From assembly GCF_001514305.1 (NCBI RefSeq), contig NZ_KQ949128.1:1-48608 (forward strand): a DNA stretch of 48,608 nt. Reading direction: 5' to 3'. This DNA comes from Streptomyces dysideae. Lineage in GTDB: Bacteria; Actinomycetota; Actinomycetes; Streptomycetales; Streptomycetaceae. Shown piece by piece: positions 33,251 through 41,801 of this stretch. A program made the translations under genes and the position numbers. Below the pieces are notes generated by a model that was not told the origin of the DNA, ran no database searches, and worked only from the letters and a program-made list of their open reading frames with translations. Position 1 is the stretch's first letter, and the number at the start of each line of letters is the position of its first letter.

Positions 33251-34155
33251 CCGCAGCGGAGACCGAGCCCGGCATCGTGGACGCCCACCACCATGTGTGG
33301 GACCTGTCCGTCCGCGACCAGGACTGGATCAGCGGAGCCGAGCTCGCCCCGCTGCGACGCGACTTCACCCTCGCCGACCTGGCGCCGGAGGCCCGCGCGG
33401 CCGGTGTCACCGCCACCGTGCTGGTGCAGACGATCACCGTGCCGGACGAGACCCCGGAGTTCCTGGCCCTGGCCGCCGACAGCGACCTGGTCGCCGGGGT
33501 CGTCGGCTGGACCGACCTGACCGCCCCCGATGTCGCCGAGACCCTCGCGGAACTGCGCGCGGGCCCCGGCGGGGAGCACCTGGTGGGCATCCGTCACCAG
33601 GTGCAGGGCGAGCCGGACCCGCGCTGGCTCGTACGCCCCGAGGTGCTGCGCGGCCTTTCCGCGGTCGCCGAGGCGGGACTCGTCTACGACCTCGTGGTGA
33701 AGCCCCACCAACTCGCGGCGGCCGTCGAGGCCGCGGAGCGCCTGCCCGGCCTCACCTTCGTCCTCGACCACCTCGGCAAGCCGCCCATCGCGTCCGGCGA
33801 ACTCGACCCCTGGGCCCAGCAGATCCGGCGCCTCGCCGCCCTCCGCAACACCGTCTGCAAACTTTCCGGCATGGTCACCGAAGCCGACTGGGGCTCCTGG
33901 ACCGTCGCGGCCCTCGCGCCGTACGCCGACACCGTGCTCGACGCCTTCGGACCCGAACGGCTGATGTTCGGCTCCGACTGGCCCGTCTGCCGGCTCGCCG
34001 CCACGTACGCCGAAGTGATCGCCACCGAACGCGAGTTGACGGCCGGGCTCGGGCCGGCCGAGCGCCATGACGTCTTCACCGGCACGGCCGCGCGGACCTA
34101 CGACCTGTCCGTCCCCGCACGGCCGGCCCCGCCTCAGGAAACCCCATGCGCATAG
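33247..34155 (+). CDS. Amidohydrolase-family L-fucono-lactonase (predicted)
   Basis: 302-residue amidohydrolase_2 member: metal-site VDAHHHVWD at the N-terminus, His in LVGIRHQVQGEPDP, FVLDHLGKPPI, and the active-site Asp in MFGSDWPVC. The family contains L-fucono-1,5-lactonase, which hydrolyses fuconolactone to L-fuconate; context agrees. GTG start overlaps the mutarotase stop. Its last codons overlap the lutA start by 10 bases, so the sugar-acid genes and lut genes are physically coupled. Confidence 0.9.
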   Translation: MTAAETEPGIVDAHHHVWDLSVRDQDWISGAELAPLRRDFTLADLAPEARAAGVTATVLVQTITVPDETPEFLALAADSDLVAGVVGWTDLTAPDVAETLAELRAGPGGEHLVGIRHQVQGEPDPRWLVRPEVLRGLSAVAEAGLVYDLVVKPHQLAAAVEAAERLPGLTFVLDHLGKPPIASGELDPWAQQIRRLAALRNTVCKLSGMVTEADWGSWTVAALAPYADTVLDAFGPERLMFGSDWPVCRLAATYAEVIATERELTAGLGPAERHDVFTGTAARTYDLSVPARPAPPQETPCA

Positions 34156-34886
34156 CCCTCTTCATCACCTGCTTCAACGACACGATGTTCCCCCGCACTG
34201 GTCGCGCGGTGACCGAACTGCTGGAGCGCCTCGGCCACACCGTGGAGTTCCCGCAGGCCCAGACCTGCTGCGGCCAGATGCACTTCAACACCGGGTACCG
34301 CCCCGAGACCCTGCCCATGGTCCGCCGCTTCGCCGAGGTCTTCGCAGGCTACGACGCCGTCGTCGCCCCCTCCGGGTCCTGCGCGGGCATGGTGCGCGAC
34401 CACCACCGCGTGGTGGCAGCCCAGTACGGCGACGCCGCCCTCGCCGAGGCGGTCGAGCAGGTGGTGCCGACGGTGTACGAGCTGTCGGAGCTCCTGGTCG
34501 ACGTCCTAGGCGTCACCGACGTCGGCGCCTATTTCCCCCACCGTGTCACCTACCACCCGACCTGCCACTCGCTGCGCATGCTGCGTGTCGGCGACCGGCC
34601 GCTCAGGCTGCTGCGCGCCGTGAAGGGCATCGACCTCGTCGAACTGCCCGACGCCGAGTCCTGCTGCGGCTTCGGCGGAACCTTCGCCCTGAAGAACGCA
34701 GAGGTCTCCAACGCGATGCTGGCCGACAAGATGCGCCATGTGCAGGACACCGGCGCCGAGATCCTGTGCGCGGGTGACAACTCATGCCTCACCCACATCG
34801 GCGGCGGCCTGTCCCGACTGCGTACCGGCGTCGGCACGATGCACCTGGCCGAGATCCTGGCCTCCACGGAAGGGGACGTGCGGTGA
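34146..34886 (+). CDS. lutA: L-lactate oxidation complex subunit LutA
   Basis: 246 residues with two CCG domains: ...TCCGQMHFNTGY near residue 40 and ...SCCGFGGTFALKN near residue 175, each preceded by a distal Cys (ITCF, TCHS). This is the LutA/YkgE Fe-S oxidoreductase family. With LutB and LutC it oxidises L-lactate to pyruvate. In this operon the lactate would be the product of diketo-fuconate cleavage. ATG at 34146 overlaps the end of the lactonase gene. Stop overlaps lutB GTG. Confidence 0.92.
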   Translation: MRIALFITCFNDTMFPRTGRAVTELLERLGHTVEFPQAQTCCGQMHFNTGYRPETLPMVRRFAEVFAGYDAVVAPSGSCAGMVRDHHRVVAAQYGDAALAEAVEQVVPTVYELSELLVDVLGVTDVGAYFPHRVTYHPTCHSLRMLRVGDRPLRLLRAVKGIDLVELPDAESCCGFGGTFALKNAEVSNAMLADKMRHVQDTGAEILCAGDNSCLTHIGGGLSRLRTGVGTMHLAEILASTEGDVR

Positions 34887-36382
34887 GCGGTGCCGACAAC
34901 GTCGTATGGCTGGGCACCCCGGCCTTCCCCGAGGCTGCGAAGACCGCGCTCGCCGACACCCGGCTGCGGGCGAACCTGCGCCGCGCGACCGGCACCATCC
35001 GCGACAAGCGGCTGGCGGTCGCCGCCGAACTGGAGGACTGGGAAGAACTGCGGGAGGCAGCCGCGACGATCAAGCGTCGCACCCTCCGCCATCTCGACCA
35101 CCATCTCCTGCGCCTGGAGAAGGCTGTGACCGCCGCGGGGGGAGTGGTCCACTGGGCGTCGGACGCCGCCGACGCCAACCGCATCGTGACTGCCCTGGTG
35201 AAGGCGACCGGCGAGGACGAGGTCGTCAAGGTCAAGTCGATGGCGACCCAGGAGATCGGCCTCAACGAGGCGCTCGCGGACGCGGGCATCCGTGCCTACG
35301 AGACCGATCTCGCGGAACTCATCGTGCAGTTGGGCGGCGACCGTCCCTCGCACATCCTCGTGCCCGCCATCCACCGGGGCCGCTCCGAGATCCGGGAGAT
35401 CTTCCGCCGGGAGATGGGGGAGTGGGGCAGACCCGCCCCCGAGGACCTCACCGACGAGCCCCGCGACCTCGCCGAGGCGGCCCGGCTCCACCTGCGGGAG
35501 AAGTTCCTGCGGGCCAAGGTCGCCGTCTCCGGCGCCAACTTCGCTGCCGCCGACACCGGAACGGTGGCGGTGGTGGAGTCGGAGGGCAACGGGCGGATGT
35601 GCCTGACCCTGCCGGAGACCGTGATCACCGTCATGGGCATCGAGAAGGTCCTGCCGTCCTTCGCCGACCTGGACGTGTTCCTCCAGCTCCTGCCCCGCTC
35701 GTCGACCGGCGAGCGGATGAACCCCTACACCTCGCTGTGGACCGGCGTCACCGAGGGCGACGGCCCCCGGAACTTCCACCTGGTGCTGCTCGACAACGGC
35801 CGGACCGCGACCCTGGCCGACGAGGTGGGCCGCCAGGCCCTCGCCTGCATCCGCTGCTCGGCGTGCCTCAACGTCTGCCCGGTGTACGAGCGCACGGGGG
35901 GCCATGCCTACGGTTCGGTCTACCCCGGGCCGATCGGCGCCGTCCTGACTCCGCAGCTCGTCGGCATCGGGAACGCGGCCTCGCTGCCCTTCGCCTCGAC
36001 CCTGTGCGGCGCCTGTTACGACGCCTGCCCCGTGAAGATCAACATCCCCGAGGTGCTGGTCCATCTGCGGGCCGAGGCCGTGGAGGCCAAACGCCGGGAC
36101 CGACTGCTCCCCACAACCGAGGCACTCGCCATGAAGGCCGCGGGCGCCGTCCTGGGCTCACCGCGGCGACTGGCCGCCGTACAGCGGCTGTCCGCCGGGG
36201 GAGCCCGGCTGGTGGCCCGTGACGGCCGCATCGGTGCCCTGCCCGGTCCGTTCGCCCGCTGGTCCGGCACCCGGGACACCCCGGCGCCGGCCCGCGAGTC
36301 CCTGCGCGCCTGGTGGCGCCGTACGCGACCACCCACGAGCGAAGACAGCCGTACGACGGCGCAGGGGAAGGAACGACGATGA
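34883..36382 (+). CDS. lutB: L-lactate oxidation complex subunit LutB (Fe-S)
   Basis: 499 residues. The LUD domain (about 60-300; VKVKSMATQEIGLNEAL, SGANFAAADTGTV) is followed by a bacterial-type 4Fe-4S ferredoxin module with two clusters, CIRCSACLNVCPVY and CGACYDACPVKI, and a C-terminal helical tail. It transfers electrons from lactate in the LutABC complex. GTG start overlaps lutA by four bases. Length is normal for the family. Confidence 0.93.
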   Translation: MSGADNVVWLGTPAFPEAAKTALADTRLRANLRRATGTIRDKRLAVAAELEDWEELREAAATIKRRTLRHLDHHLLRLEKAVTAAGGVVHWASDAADANRIVTALVKATGEDEVVKVKSMATQEIGLNEALADAGIRAYETDLAELIVQLGGDRPSHILVPAIHRGRSEIREIFRREMGEWGRPAPEDLTDEPRDLAEAARLHLREKFLRAKVAVSGANFAAADTGTVAVVESEGNGRMCLTLPETVITVMGIEKVLPSFADLDVFLQLLPRSSTGERMNPYTSLWTGVTEGDGPRNFHLVLLDNGRTATLADEVGRQALACIRCSACLNVCPVYERTGGHAYGSVYPGPIGAVLTPQLVGIGNAASLPFASTLCGACYDACPVKINIPEVLVHLRAEAVEAKRRDRLLPTTEALAMKAAGAVLGSPRRLAAVQRLSAGGARLVARDGRIGALPGPFARWSGTRDTPAPARESLRAWWRRTRPPTSEDSRTTAQGKERR

Positions 36383-37014
36383 ACGGCCGCGAGAGCGTCC
36401 TGAGCGCGATTCGGGGAGCGCTGTCCGGCGTTCCCGGTTTCGAGAGCCCCGACGACGTACCCCACTCGCACGGTCGCCGCGCCGACCATGCCGGACCGGA
36501 CGTCGTCGGGCTGTTCGCCGAGCGGGCCGCCGAGTACCGCGCCACGGTGGTCCGTGTTCCGCCGGCCGATGCCGCGGCGGCGGTCGGTCACGCGCTGGCC
36601 CGCACCGGAGCACGGTCCCTGGTGGTCCCGCCCGGGCTTCCCGAGGACCTGGTCCCGGCGGGACCCTGGTCCCTGCTGACAGACGTCCCGCCGCTGACCG
36701 TCGGACAACTAGACGCGGCGGACGCCGTAGTCACCACCGTCGCCACCGCCATCGCCGTCACCGGCACCGTGACCCTCGACCACGGTCCGGGCCAGGGACG
36801 GCGGGTCCTGACCCTGCTCCCGGACCAGCACATCTGCGTGGTCCGGGCGGACCAGATCGCTCCCGACGTACCCGAGGCACTGCGCCTGCTCGATCCCTAC
36901 CGCCCGCTGACGCTGATCTCCGGCCCCTCGGCCACCAGCGACATCGAACTGGACCGTGTCGAAGGCGTGCACGGGCCCAGGACTCTCGACATCGTCGTGG
37001 TGGGGGACGCGTAG
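36379..37014 (+). CDS. lutC: L-lactate oxidation complex subunit LutC
   Basis: 211-residue LUD-domain protein: opening ESVLSAIRGAL, then TVGQLDAADAVVTTVATAIAVTGTVTLDHGPG and HICVVRADQI, followed by ISGPSATSDIELDRVEGVHGP. LutC is the third part of the lactate oxidase complex. ATG follows GGGAAGGAACG and overlaps the lutB stop. It is the last gene of the fucose unit; a hairpin follows 24 bases later. Confidence 0.92.
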   Translation: MNGRESVLSAIRGALSGVPGFESPDDVPHSHGRRADHAGPDVVGLFAERAAEYRATVVRVPPADAAAAVGHALARTGARSLVVPPGLPEDLVPAGPWSLLTDVPPLTVGQLDAADAVVTTVATAIAVTGTVTLDHGPGQGRRVLTLLPDQHICVVRADQIAPDVPEALRLLDPYRPLTLISGPSATSDIELDRVEGVHGPRTLDIVVVGDA

Positions 37015-37037
37015 CCGACGGCGCCCGGGACCGTACG

Positions 37038-37073
37038 GCTTCGCAGCGCGGCAGGGTGGCCGCGCCGCGAAGC
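37038..37073 (+). terminator. Hairpin at the end of the fucose-lactate operon
   Basis: GCTTCGC-A-GCGCGGC pairs with GCCGCGC-C-GCGAAGC around a short loop: 14 paired bases with one internal mismatch. Confidence 0.75.
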
Positions 37074-37107
37074 GGTGCCCGTTTTCGACCCCCGGCCAAA
37101 CCTCGAT

Positions 37108-37122
37108 ATACCTCCGATGTAT
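37108..37122 (+). promoter_or_regulatory. Fucose-regulon operator 4
   Basis: ATACCTCCGATGTAT, 14 of 15 matches. It lies 105 bases (about ten helical turns) upstream of operator 5, in the leader of the first fucosidase gene. Confidence 0.8.
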
Positions 37123-37184
37123 TCGTTCCTTGGGTTTGGTAGCGGGGTGATGAACAGGACTTTCTTGATTCTCCGTCTCCGCTC

Positions 37185-37227
37185 TGGACAAGGGGCGGGG
37201 CGGTGCCTGTTAATACATCCGATGTCT
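37185..37227 (+). promoter_or_regulatory. Fucosidase-1 promoter region with operator 5
   Basis: Operator 5 is ATACATCCGATGTCT (37213-37227, 14 of 15). It overlaps TTAATAC, a likely -10 region. TGGACA lies upstream at 37185-37190. The second fucosidase gene has the same arrangement (TAGACA, 20 bases, TAATACATCCGATGTC), which suggests repression by covering the -10. Confidence 0.7.
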
Positions 37228-37341
37228 ATGGGAGCTGTCGGAGCCCCGCCGGACATGAGTCGCCGTACTCCGCCGTCTGTGCGGTGCTGCGGACGAGCAG
37301 TCACCGACACCCTGTGTCCTTCACCCTCCAGGAGCCGCACG

Positions 37342-39138
37342 ATGTCTTCCGTACCCCTCAGCAGACGCTCCCTCATCAAGGCCGCGGCCCTCGCCGGCGG
37401 TACCGTGGCGTTCGGTCTGCCGCAGGCCCTGTGGCCCGCCACGGCCGAGGCCTACACCGTCGCCTCGAAGATGGACTGGTGGTACCAGGCCCGGTTCGGG
37501 ATGTTCATCCACTTCGGGTCCTACTCCTATCTCGGCCGCGGCGAGTGGGCGTTCAGCGTCGAGAACTGGACCAAGGCCAACTACCAGGCCCAGGTGACCA
37601 CCCCGTTCAACCCGTCCGCCTTCAACGCGAACACCATCGCCCAGCTGGCCCAGGACGCCGGCATGAAGTACCTCGTGTTCACCGCCAAGCACCACGAGGG
37701 CTACGCGATGTGGGACTCCGACGTCCCGGGCTTCACCGACGTCACCGGCACCAAGCTGTACAACCTGCGCGACTACAACAACTTCCAGCCCGACCTGCTC
37801 CTCCAGCTGAAGACCGCGTGCGAGAGCCGGGGCATCAAGTTCGGGCTCTACTACTCGATCCTCGACTGGACCCACTCCTCCCAGACCTGTGACAGCGGCA
37901 GGGGTTTCTCCGACATGTCGTCGCTGTCGGCCCGCACCGGCTACATCAACGACATGAAGGCCCAGCTGCAGGAACTGCTGAACCGCTACGACCCGGCCAT
38001 CCTGTGGTTCGACGGCGACTGGTGCGCCGACCCCTCTTCCCCCACGCTCGAAGACTGGTGGGTCAAGGCCGACGGCGAGGACCTGTACAGCTGGCTGATG
38101 GCCCGCAAGCCCGGCCTCATCGTCAACGAACGCGTCAAGCGTGACGTCGGTCTCGGCGACTACGCAGTCGCGGAGTTCGGTATCCCCGACGCGCCGATGG
38201 ACCGGCCGTGGGAGGCCTGCGCCACCATGAACCACGCCTGGGGCTACCACCAGGACAGGGAGAACGCCTACCGCTCGGTCCAGACCATCATCCAGGAGAT
38301 GGTCACCGTCGTCTCCCGGGACGGCAACTACCTGCTCAACATCGGCCCCAAGGCCGATGGCACCGTGACCGCTGGATCCGTGACCGTCCTGAACGGCATG
38401 GCCTCCTGGATGGCCACCCACGGCGACAGCATCCACGGCACCAGCGGCAGCCCCTTCGCCACCGAGCCGTCCTGGGGCAGGATCACGAAGAAGGACGGCA
38501 AGCTCTTCGCCCACGTCTTCAACTGGCCCACGGGCGGCACCCTGCAGATCCCGGCGGTCCACAACACCATCAACCGCGTCTACCTGATGAACAACCCCGG
38601 CACCAACCTCAACTACTGGGTCAGCGGCGGGCAGATCAACGTCCAGGTGCCGACCACCGCGCCCAACGCGAACGACTCCGTGGTCTGCGTGGAGGTCAAC
38701 GGCATGCCGGCCGTCCTGGCAGGCGGCGTCTACCGGCTGGTCTGCGCCCAGAGCGGCAAGGCTCTCGACAACGCCAACGTCGGCAGCGACGGCACCCCGA
38801 TCATCCAGTGGACCGTCAACGGTGGCACGCCGCAGCAGTGGACGGTCACCGACCAGGGCCACGGCTACTACAAGCTGGTCTGCGTCCGCAGCGGCAAGGC
38901 CCTCGACGACAACAACAGCACCTCCAACAGCGCAGTGATGGTGCAGAAGACCGACAACGGCAGCCACCAGCAGCAGTGGGCCATCACCGCGCTGGGCGGC
39001 GGCGCGTACAGGCTCATCAACCGGCACAGCGGAAAGGCGCTGGACAACTCCAACAACGCCGCGGACAACACCCAGGTCATCCAGTGGACCCCCAACGGCG
39101 GCCCCCCGCAGCAGTGGAACATGACCAAGGTCGGCTGA
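37342..39138 (+). CDS. Secreted GH29 alpha-L-fucosidase with CBM13 (ricin-type) domain
   Basis: 598 residues. A Tat signal (SRRSLIKAAALAGG, then a hydrophobic stretch to ATAEA) exports it. The GH29 barrel starts at WWYQARFGMFIHFGSYSYLG and has the nucleophile Asp224 in ILWFDGDW. A C-terminal ricin-type trefoil has three repeats with QxW motifs (PQQW, QQQW, PQQW). Predicted to release terminal L-fucose from plant glycans outside the cell, feeding the importer. ATG at 37342 follows AGGAG. Two fucose operators stand in its leader. It ends with its own terminator. Confidence 0.93.
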   Translation: MSSVPLSRRSLIKAAALAGGTVAFGLPQALWPATAEAYTVASKMDWWYQARFGMFIHFGSYSYLGRGEWAFSVENWTKANYQAQVTTPFNPSAFNANTIAQLAQDAGMKYLVFTAKHHEGYAMWDSDVPGFTDVTGTKLYNLRDYNNFQPDLLLQLKTACESRGIKFGLYYSILDWTHSSQTCDSGRGFSDMSSLSARTGYINDMKAQLQELLNRYDPAILWFDGDWCADPSSPTLEDWWVKADGEDLYSWLMARKPGLIVNERVKRDVGLGDYAVAEFGIPDAPMDRPWEACATMNHAWGYHQDRENAYRSVQTIIQEMVTVVSRDGNYLLNIGPKADGTVTAGSVTVLNGMASWMATHGDSIHGTSGSPFATEPSWGRITKKDGKLFAHVFNWPTGGTLQIPAVHNTINRVYLMNNPGTNLNYWVSGGQINVQVPTTAPNANDSVVCVEVNGMPAVLAGGVYRLVCAQSGKALDNANVGSDGTPIIQWTVNGGTPQQWTVTDQGHGYYKLVCVRSGKALDDNNSTSNSAVMVQKTDNGSHQQQWAITALGGGAYRLINRHSGKALDNSNNAADNTQVIQWTPNGGPPQQWNMTKVG

Positions 39139-39144
39139 GCGGCC

Positions 39145-39177
39145 CGGGGGTGGCGCGCCCTGGGCACGCCACCCCGG
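39145..39177 (+). terminator. Terminator after fucosidase 1
   Basis: GGGGTGGCG, an 11-base loop, then CGCCACCCC, starting 9 bases after the stop codon. Confidence 0.75.
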
Positions 39178-39263
39178 CTCCCACGGCACCAACGCGATTG
39201 TCGTCCCACCCGTCCCAGCCGACCCCGCGGGTGATCGCCACCCCGCAGAAGCGGTGACCTGCG

Positions 39264-39504
39264 CCCGAAGCAGGCCGTGTCCTCGTCGTCGACCGCCCGG
39301 GATGGATCCGGGCGAACGTCGCCGGGTTCCGGGAGATCCTCAAGCCGCTGCTCGACAAGATGCAGGAGCGGCGCGGCAGCACCCCCGGCGGAGCGGTCCT
39401 CGGCGCCGTCGGCGGCAAGGTCACCGGCGTGGAACTCGGCATGCTGCTGTCGTTCCTGGCCTCCCGGGTCCTCGGCCAGTACGAGACGTTCGCCCCGGCC
39501 ACCT
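39264..39504 (+). pseudogene. Fragment of a zinc-dependent metalloprotease gene
   Basis: In the frame containing ATG 39360 the sequence reads VLVVDRPGWIRANVAGFREI, then LLDKMQERRGSTPGG, AVGGKVTGVELGMLLSFLAS and QYETFAPAT. This is the N-terminal to middle part of the actinobacterial zincin family once annotated as coenzyme F420 biosynthesis-associated. Similarity stops abruptly at APAT, next to the broken end of the GH12 fragment on the opposite strand. The 5' end and the metal-binding half are missing, so it is not functional. Confidence 0.65.
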
Positions 39505-40080
39505 GCCGGACGAAGTCCATGACGTCGAAGGTCCAGCTGCTGATCGCCGACGGAGCGACGAACGACAGCACGTCGTTCATGCCGTTGCTGCCGGACCACA
39601 CCTGCCACTCGCGCCCGCCCACGCCGGCGTTGCCGGCCGGAGAGCCGATGGGCTGGATCGATCCGACCTTCAGTTGGTACGCGTAGTGGCGGATGTAGTG
39701 GGTGGGGTAGTTGTACGACTGGAAGGAGGACCATGCCGGGTCGGCGAGTCCGGCGACCTGTCGGAAGGTGGCGTCCTGGGCGAACTGGGTGGTGCCGTCG
39801 TTGTAGGCCAGCTGGAAGCCGAAGTCGGCGTGCCTCAGGAAGTAGCCGGGGAAGTTCACCGACTCGAAGGAGACGGTGCCGGAGCCGACCAGGCCGGGGC
39901 GCGGCCGGAACTGGGCGTCCGGGCCGGTGATGTTCTGGTCGATGCGCACGTCGAAGTTGGCGTGCCGCACGTAGCGGTCCTGGAAGTTGAAGGACTGCAG
40001 CCGCTTGCCCGGGACGTTGGCCCAGCGCGCCTGGATCCGGGCGTCCTCGGCGGCCGTCAGGTTCAGGATCGAGCATGCCG
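39505..40080 (-). pseudogene. Chimeric remnant: AbfB (CBM42-like) domain joined to a GH12 C-terminal piece
   Basis: One open frame, reading leftward. First comes an AbfB-type arabinofuranose-binding trefoil: FNFQDRYVRHANFDVRI, FESVNFPGYFLRHADFGFQL, YNYPTHYIRHYAYQLKV. At about IQPIGSP it becomes GH12 endoglucanase sequence (VGGREWQVWSGSNGMNDVLSFVAPSAISSW, then FDVMDFVRQ), which breaks off at the metalloprotease fragment. The N-terminal half of GH12, its signal peptide and its last residues are absent, so two carbohydrase genes were fused by deletion. No ribosome site or promoter is seen. Family calls are from motif memory. Confidence 0.65.
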
Positions 40081-40100
40081 CGATCACGCGCTGGTTCCCG

Positions 40101-40132
40101 TCCGGGTGCGGACATTGCCGTCCGCACCCGGA
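40101..40132 (-). terminator. Terminator after the GH43 gene
   Basis: TCCGGGTGCGGAC, a 6-base loop, then GTCCGCACCCGGA: a perfect 13-bp stem just past the stop codon. Confidence 0.85.
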
Positions 40133-40137
40133 CATCG

Positions 40138-41577
40138 TCACGCGGCGCGCCGCTGGAACTGCTGGTTGGTGCCGGTCCCGCAGGGCCACTGGATGAGGCG
40201 GGCGCCGTTGGTGGTGGACGCGTCCTTCACGTCGAGGCACTTGCCACTGTGCCGGGCTACGAGCCGGTAGTAGCCGCCTCCCTGGTCCTGGAACTGCCAC
40301 TGCTGGTTGGTGCCGGTGGTGCAGCGGTACTGGTTGACGAAGGCGCCGTCGGTGGTGGAGTTGCCCGCGACGTCGAGGCACTTGCCGCTGTGCTGGGCGA
40401 GGATCTGGACGTACCCGTTGCCGGTGTCCTTGAGCCGCCACTGCTGGTTGATGCCGCTGGTGCAGGTGTACTGGAGGGCGACCGCGCCGTCGGCGGCGGA
40501 GTTGTCGGAGATGTCGAGGCACTTGCCGCTGTGCCGGGCCGCCAGGTTGTAGTAGGGGCCGCCGCCCGCGCCGGTGACCGTGCCGGACTCGGTGTCGATG
40601 GAGATCTGCGGGTACCACGGCAGGTTCATGGTGGTCCGGGTGGGGAAGGTCAGCGGGAGCCAGACGTACTGCGAGTCGTTGACCGCGCCGCCCATGGAGT
40701 TGCCCCAGCGGTCGCCCATGTAGAGGTACGAGGTGCCCGTGGTGCCCTGGACGGGCAGCACGAACGTGGTCTGGGATCCGTAGCCGGTGTCGTCACCGAT
40801 CTCGGTCATGGCCGTCCAGGGGCCGGCGATGCTGGTGGCGGTGGCGTACTTCTGCTGGTTGGGCTTCCAGCCGCTGTTGCCGGAGGTGAGCATGAAGTAG
40901 ACGCCGTTGCGCTTGAACAGTGCCGGAGCCTCACGGAAGGCTCCGGCCCACGGGTTCGCGGTCAGGCTCGCGTAGGCCGTGTAGTCGGCGGTGAGTCTCC
41001 AGATCTGCAGGTCGGCGTTGCCGGCGGCGGAGGTGATCTGGTAGGCGGTGCCGTCGTCGTCCTTGAACAGGGCCATGTCGCGGGACGTGGTGCCGGTCGG
41101 GGGCCGGAAGCTGCCCTTCCAGGTGTAGTCGCCGTCGATGGTGTCGGAGACGGCGACGGCGGCGCGGGCCTGGTTGTAGTCGGTGCCGTTCTCCTTGTGC
41201 ATCCACATCACGAACTTGCCGGTGGTGGAGTTGAGGACGACCTTGGGCCGCTCGATGTTGGCGACCGCCAGCTCGGGGTCGCTGGCCTGGGTCAGGACGT
41301 TGTTCCTGAACTCCCAGGTCTTCAGGTCGGTCGAGCGGTAGGCGGAGACGGCCTTGAAGGTGTTGTCGGCGTTGCGGTTCTCGCCGAACCAGTAGTAATA
41401 CGAGCCGACCTTGATCACCCCGCCACCGTGGGCGTGGACGACGGCGCCGGCGGAGTCGGTGAACTGCGTGGCGTTGGTGATGAGGACCGTGGCCGCCTGG
41501 GCGGGGGGGCCGGTGACAAGGAAGGCGGTCACGCCCAGGAGGGCGGCCGACACATAGGTGAGGGCGCGTCGGAGCAT
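40138..41577 (-). CDS. Secreted GH43 exo-beta-1,3-galactanase-like enzyme with CBM13
   Basis: 479 residues. The Sec signal LTYVSAALLGVTAFLVTGPPAQA is followed by a five-bladed GH43 propeller (about 30-340): AHGGGVIKVGSYYYWFGE, SDPELAVANIERPKVV, and the likely acid Glu216 in FREAPALFKRN. The usual N-terminal GH43 Asp is absent from the AHGGG strand, as in the GH43_24 exo-1,3-galactanases, where a Gln is thought to take its place. A ricin-type CBM13 (three GKCLDV repeats) ends the protein. This order matches the galactanase I recall from S. avermitilis. Probable substrate: the beta-1,3-galactan core of arabinogalactan. RBS is GAGGTGA. Divergent from fucosidase 2, with an operator upstream. Confidence 0.88.
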   Translation of the reverse strand: MLRRALTYVSAALLGVTAFLVTGPPAQAATVLITNATQFTDSAGAVVHAHGGGVIKVGSYYYWFGENRNADNTFKAVSAYRSTDLKTWEFRNNVLTQASDPELAVANIERPKVVLNSTTGKFVMWMHKENGTDYNQARAAVAVSDTIDGDYTWKGSFRPPTGTTSRDMALFKDDDGTAYQITSAAGNADLQIWRLTADYTAYASLTANPWAGAFREAPALFKRNGVYFMLTSGNSGWKPNQQKYATATSIAGPWTAMTEIGDDTGYGSQTTFVLPVQGTTGTSYLYMGDRWGNSMGGAVNDSQYVWLPLTFPTRTTMNLPWYPQISIDTESGTVTGAGGGPYYNLAARHSGKCLDISDNSAADGAVALQYTCTSGINQQWRLKDTGNGYVQILAQHSGKCLDVAGNSTTDGAFVNQYRCTTGTNQQWQFQDQGGGYYRLVARHSGKCLDVKDASTTNGARLIQWPCGTGTNQQFQRRAA

Positions 41578-41635
41578 CTGGATTCACCTCAATGAGGCTT
41601 GTGATTTGTTTGGTTGTGTGCGACTCCGTTTGAGG

Positions 41636-41664
41636 ACGGTAGGGGGGAAATGAGGCTTCGTCAA
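41636..41664 (-). promoter_or_regulatory. Predicted promoter of the GH43 gene
   Basis: TTGACG (41664-41659), 17 bases, TACCGT (41641-41636), read on the minus strand. Operator 6 lies 14 bases upstream of the -35. Confidence 0.65.
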
Positions 41665-41678
41665 CGCCCTGAACCAGT

Positions 41679-41693
41679 ACACATCCGATGTCT
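41679..41693. promoter_or_regulatory. Fucose-regulon operator 6 (GH43)
   Basis: ACACATCCGATGTCT, 13 of 15, with an intact ACATC-C-GATGT inverted core. It lies 101 bases from the GH43 ATG. Confidence 0.8.
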
Positions 41694-41758
41694 TCAGAGG
41701 TCTCGCCCCTTCTCTCCGATCCGAAGCCCTCCGATTTGCACGAGCTTCGACGAACCTC

Positions 41759-41801
41759 TAGACACAACACGGTCTGTTGCTGATTAATACATCCGATGTC
41801 A
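41759..41801 (+). promoter_or_regulatory. Fucosidase-2 promoter region with operator 7
   Basis: TAGACA (41759-41764), 20 bases, then TAATAC running into operator 7, ATACATCCGATGTCA (41787-41801, 13 of 15). The layout equals that of fucosidase 1. Confidence 0.7.

Noticed and set aside
33247..34155. L-rhamnose instead of L-fucose pathway
   Set aside because: The RhaM-type mutarotase and the adjacent GH78 gene raised this, but the dehydratase has the FucD/ENOSF1 N-terminus and length, and two GH29 fucosidases share the operator.
39254..40270. 338-residue plus-strand frame
   Set aside because: It mixes frames of the mosaic region; only the metalloprotease-like part in another frame is recognisable.
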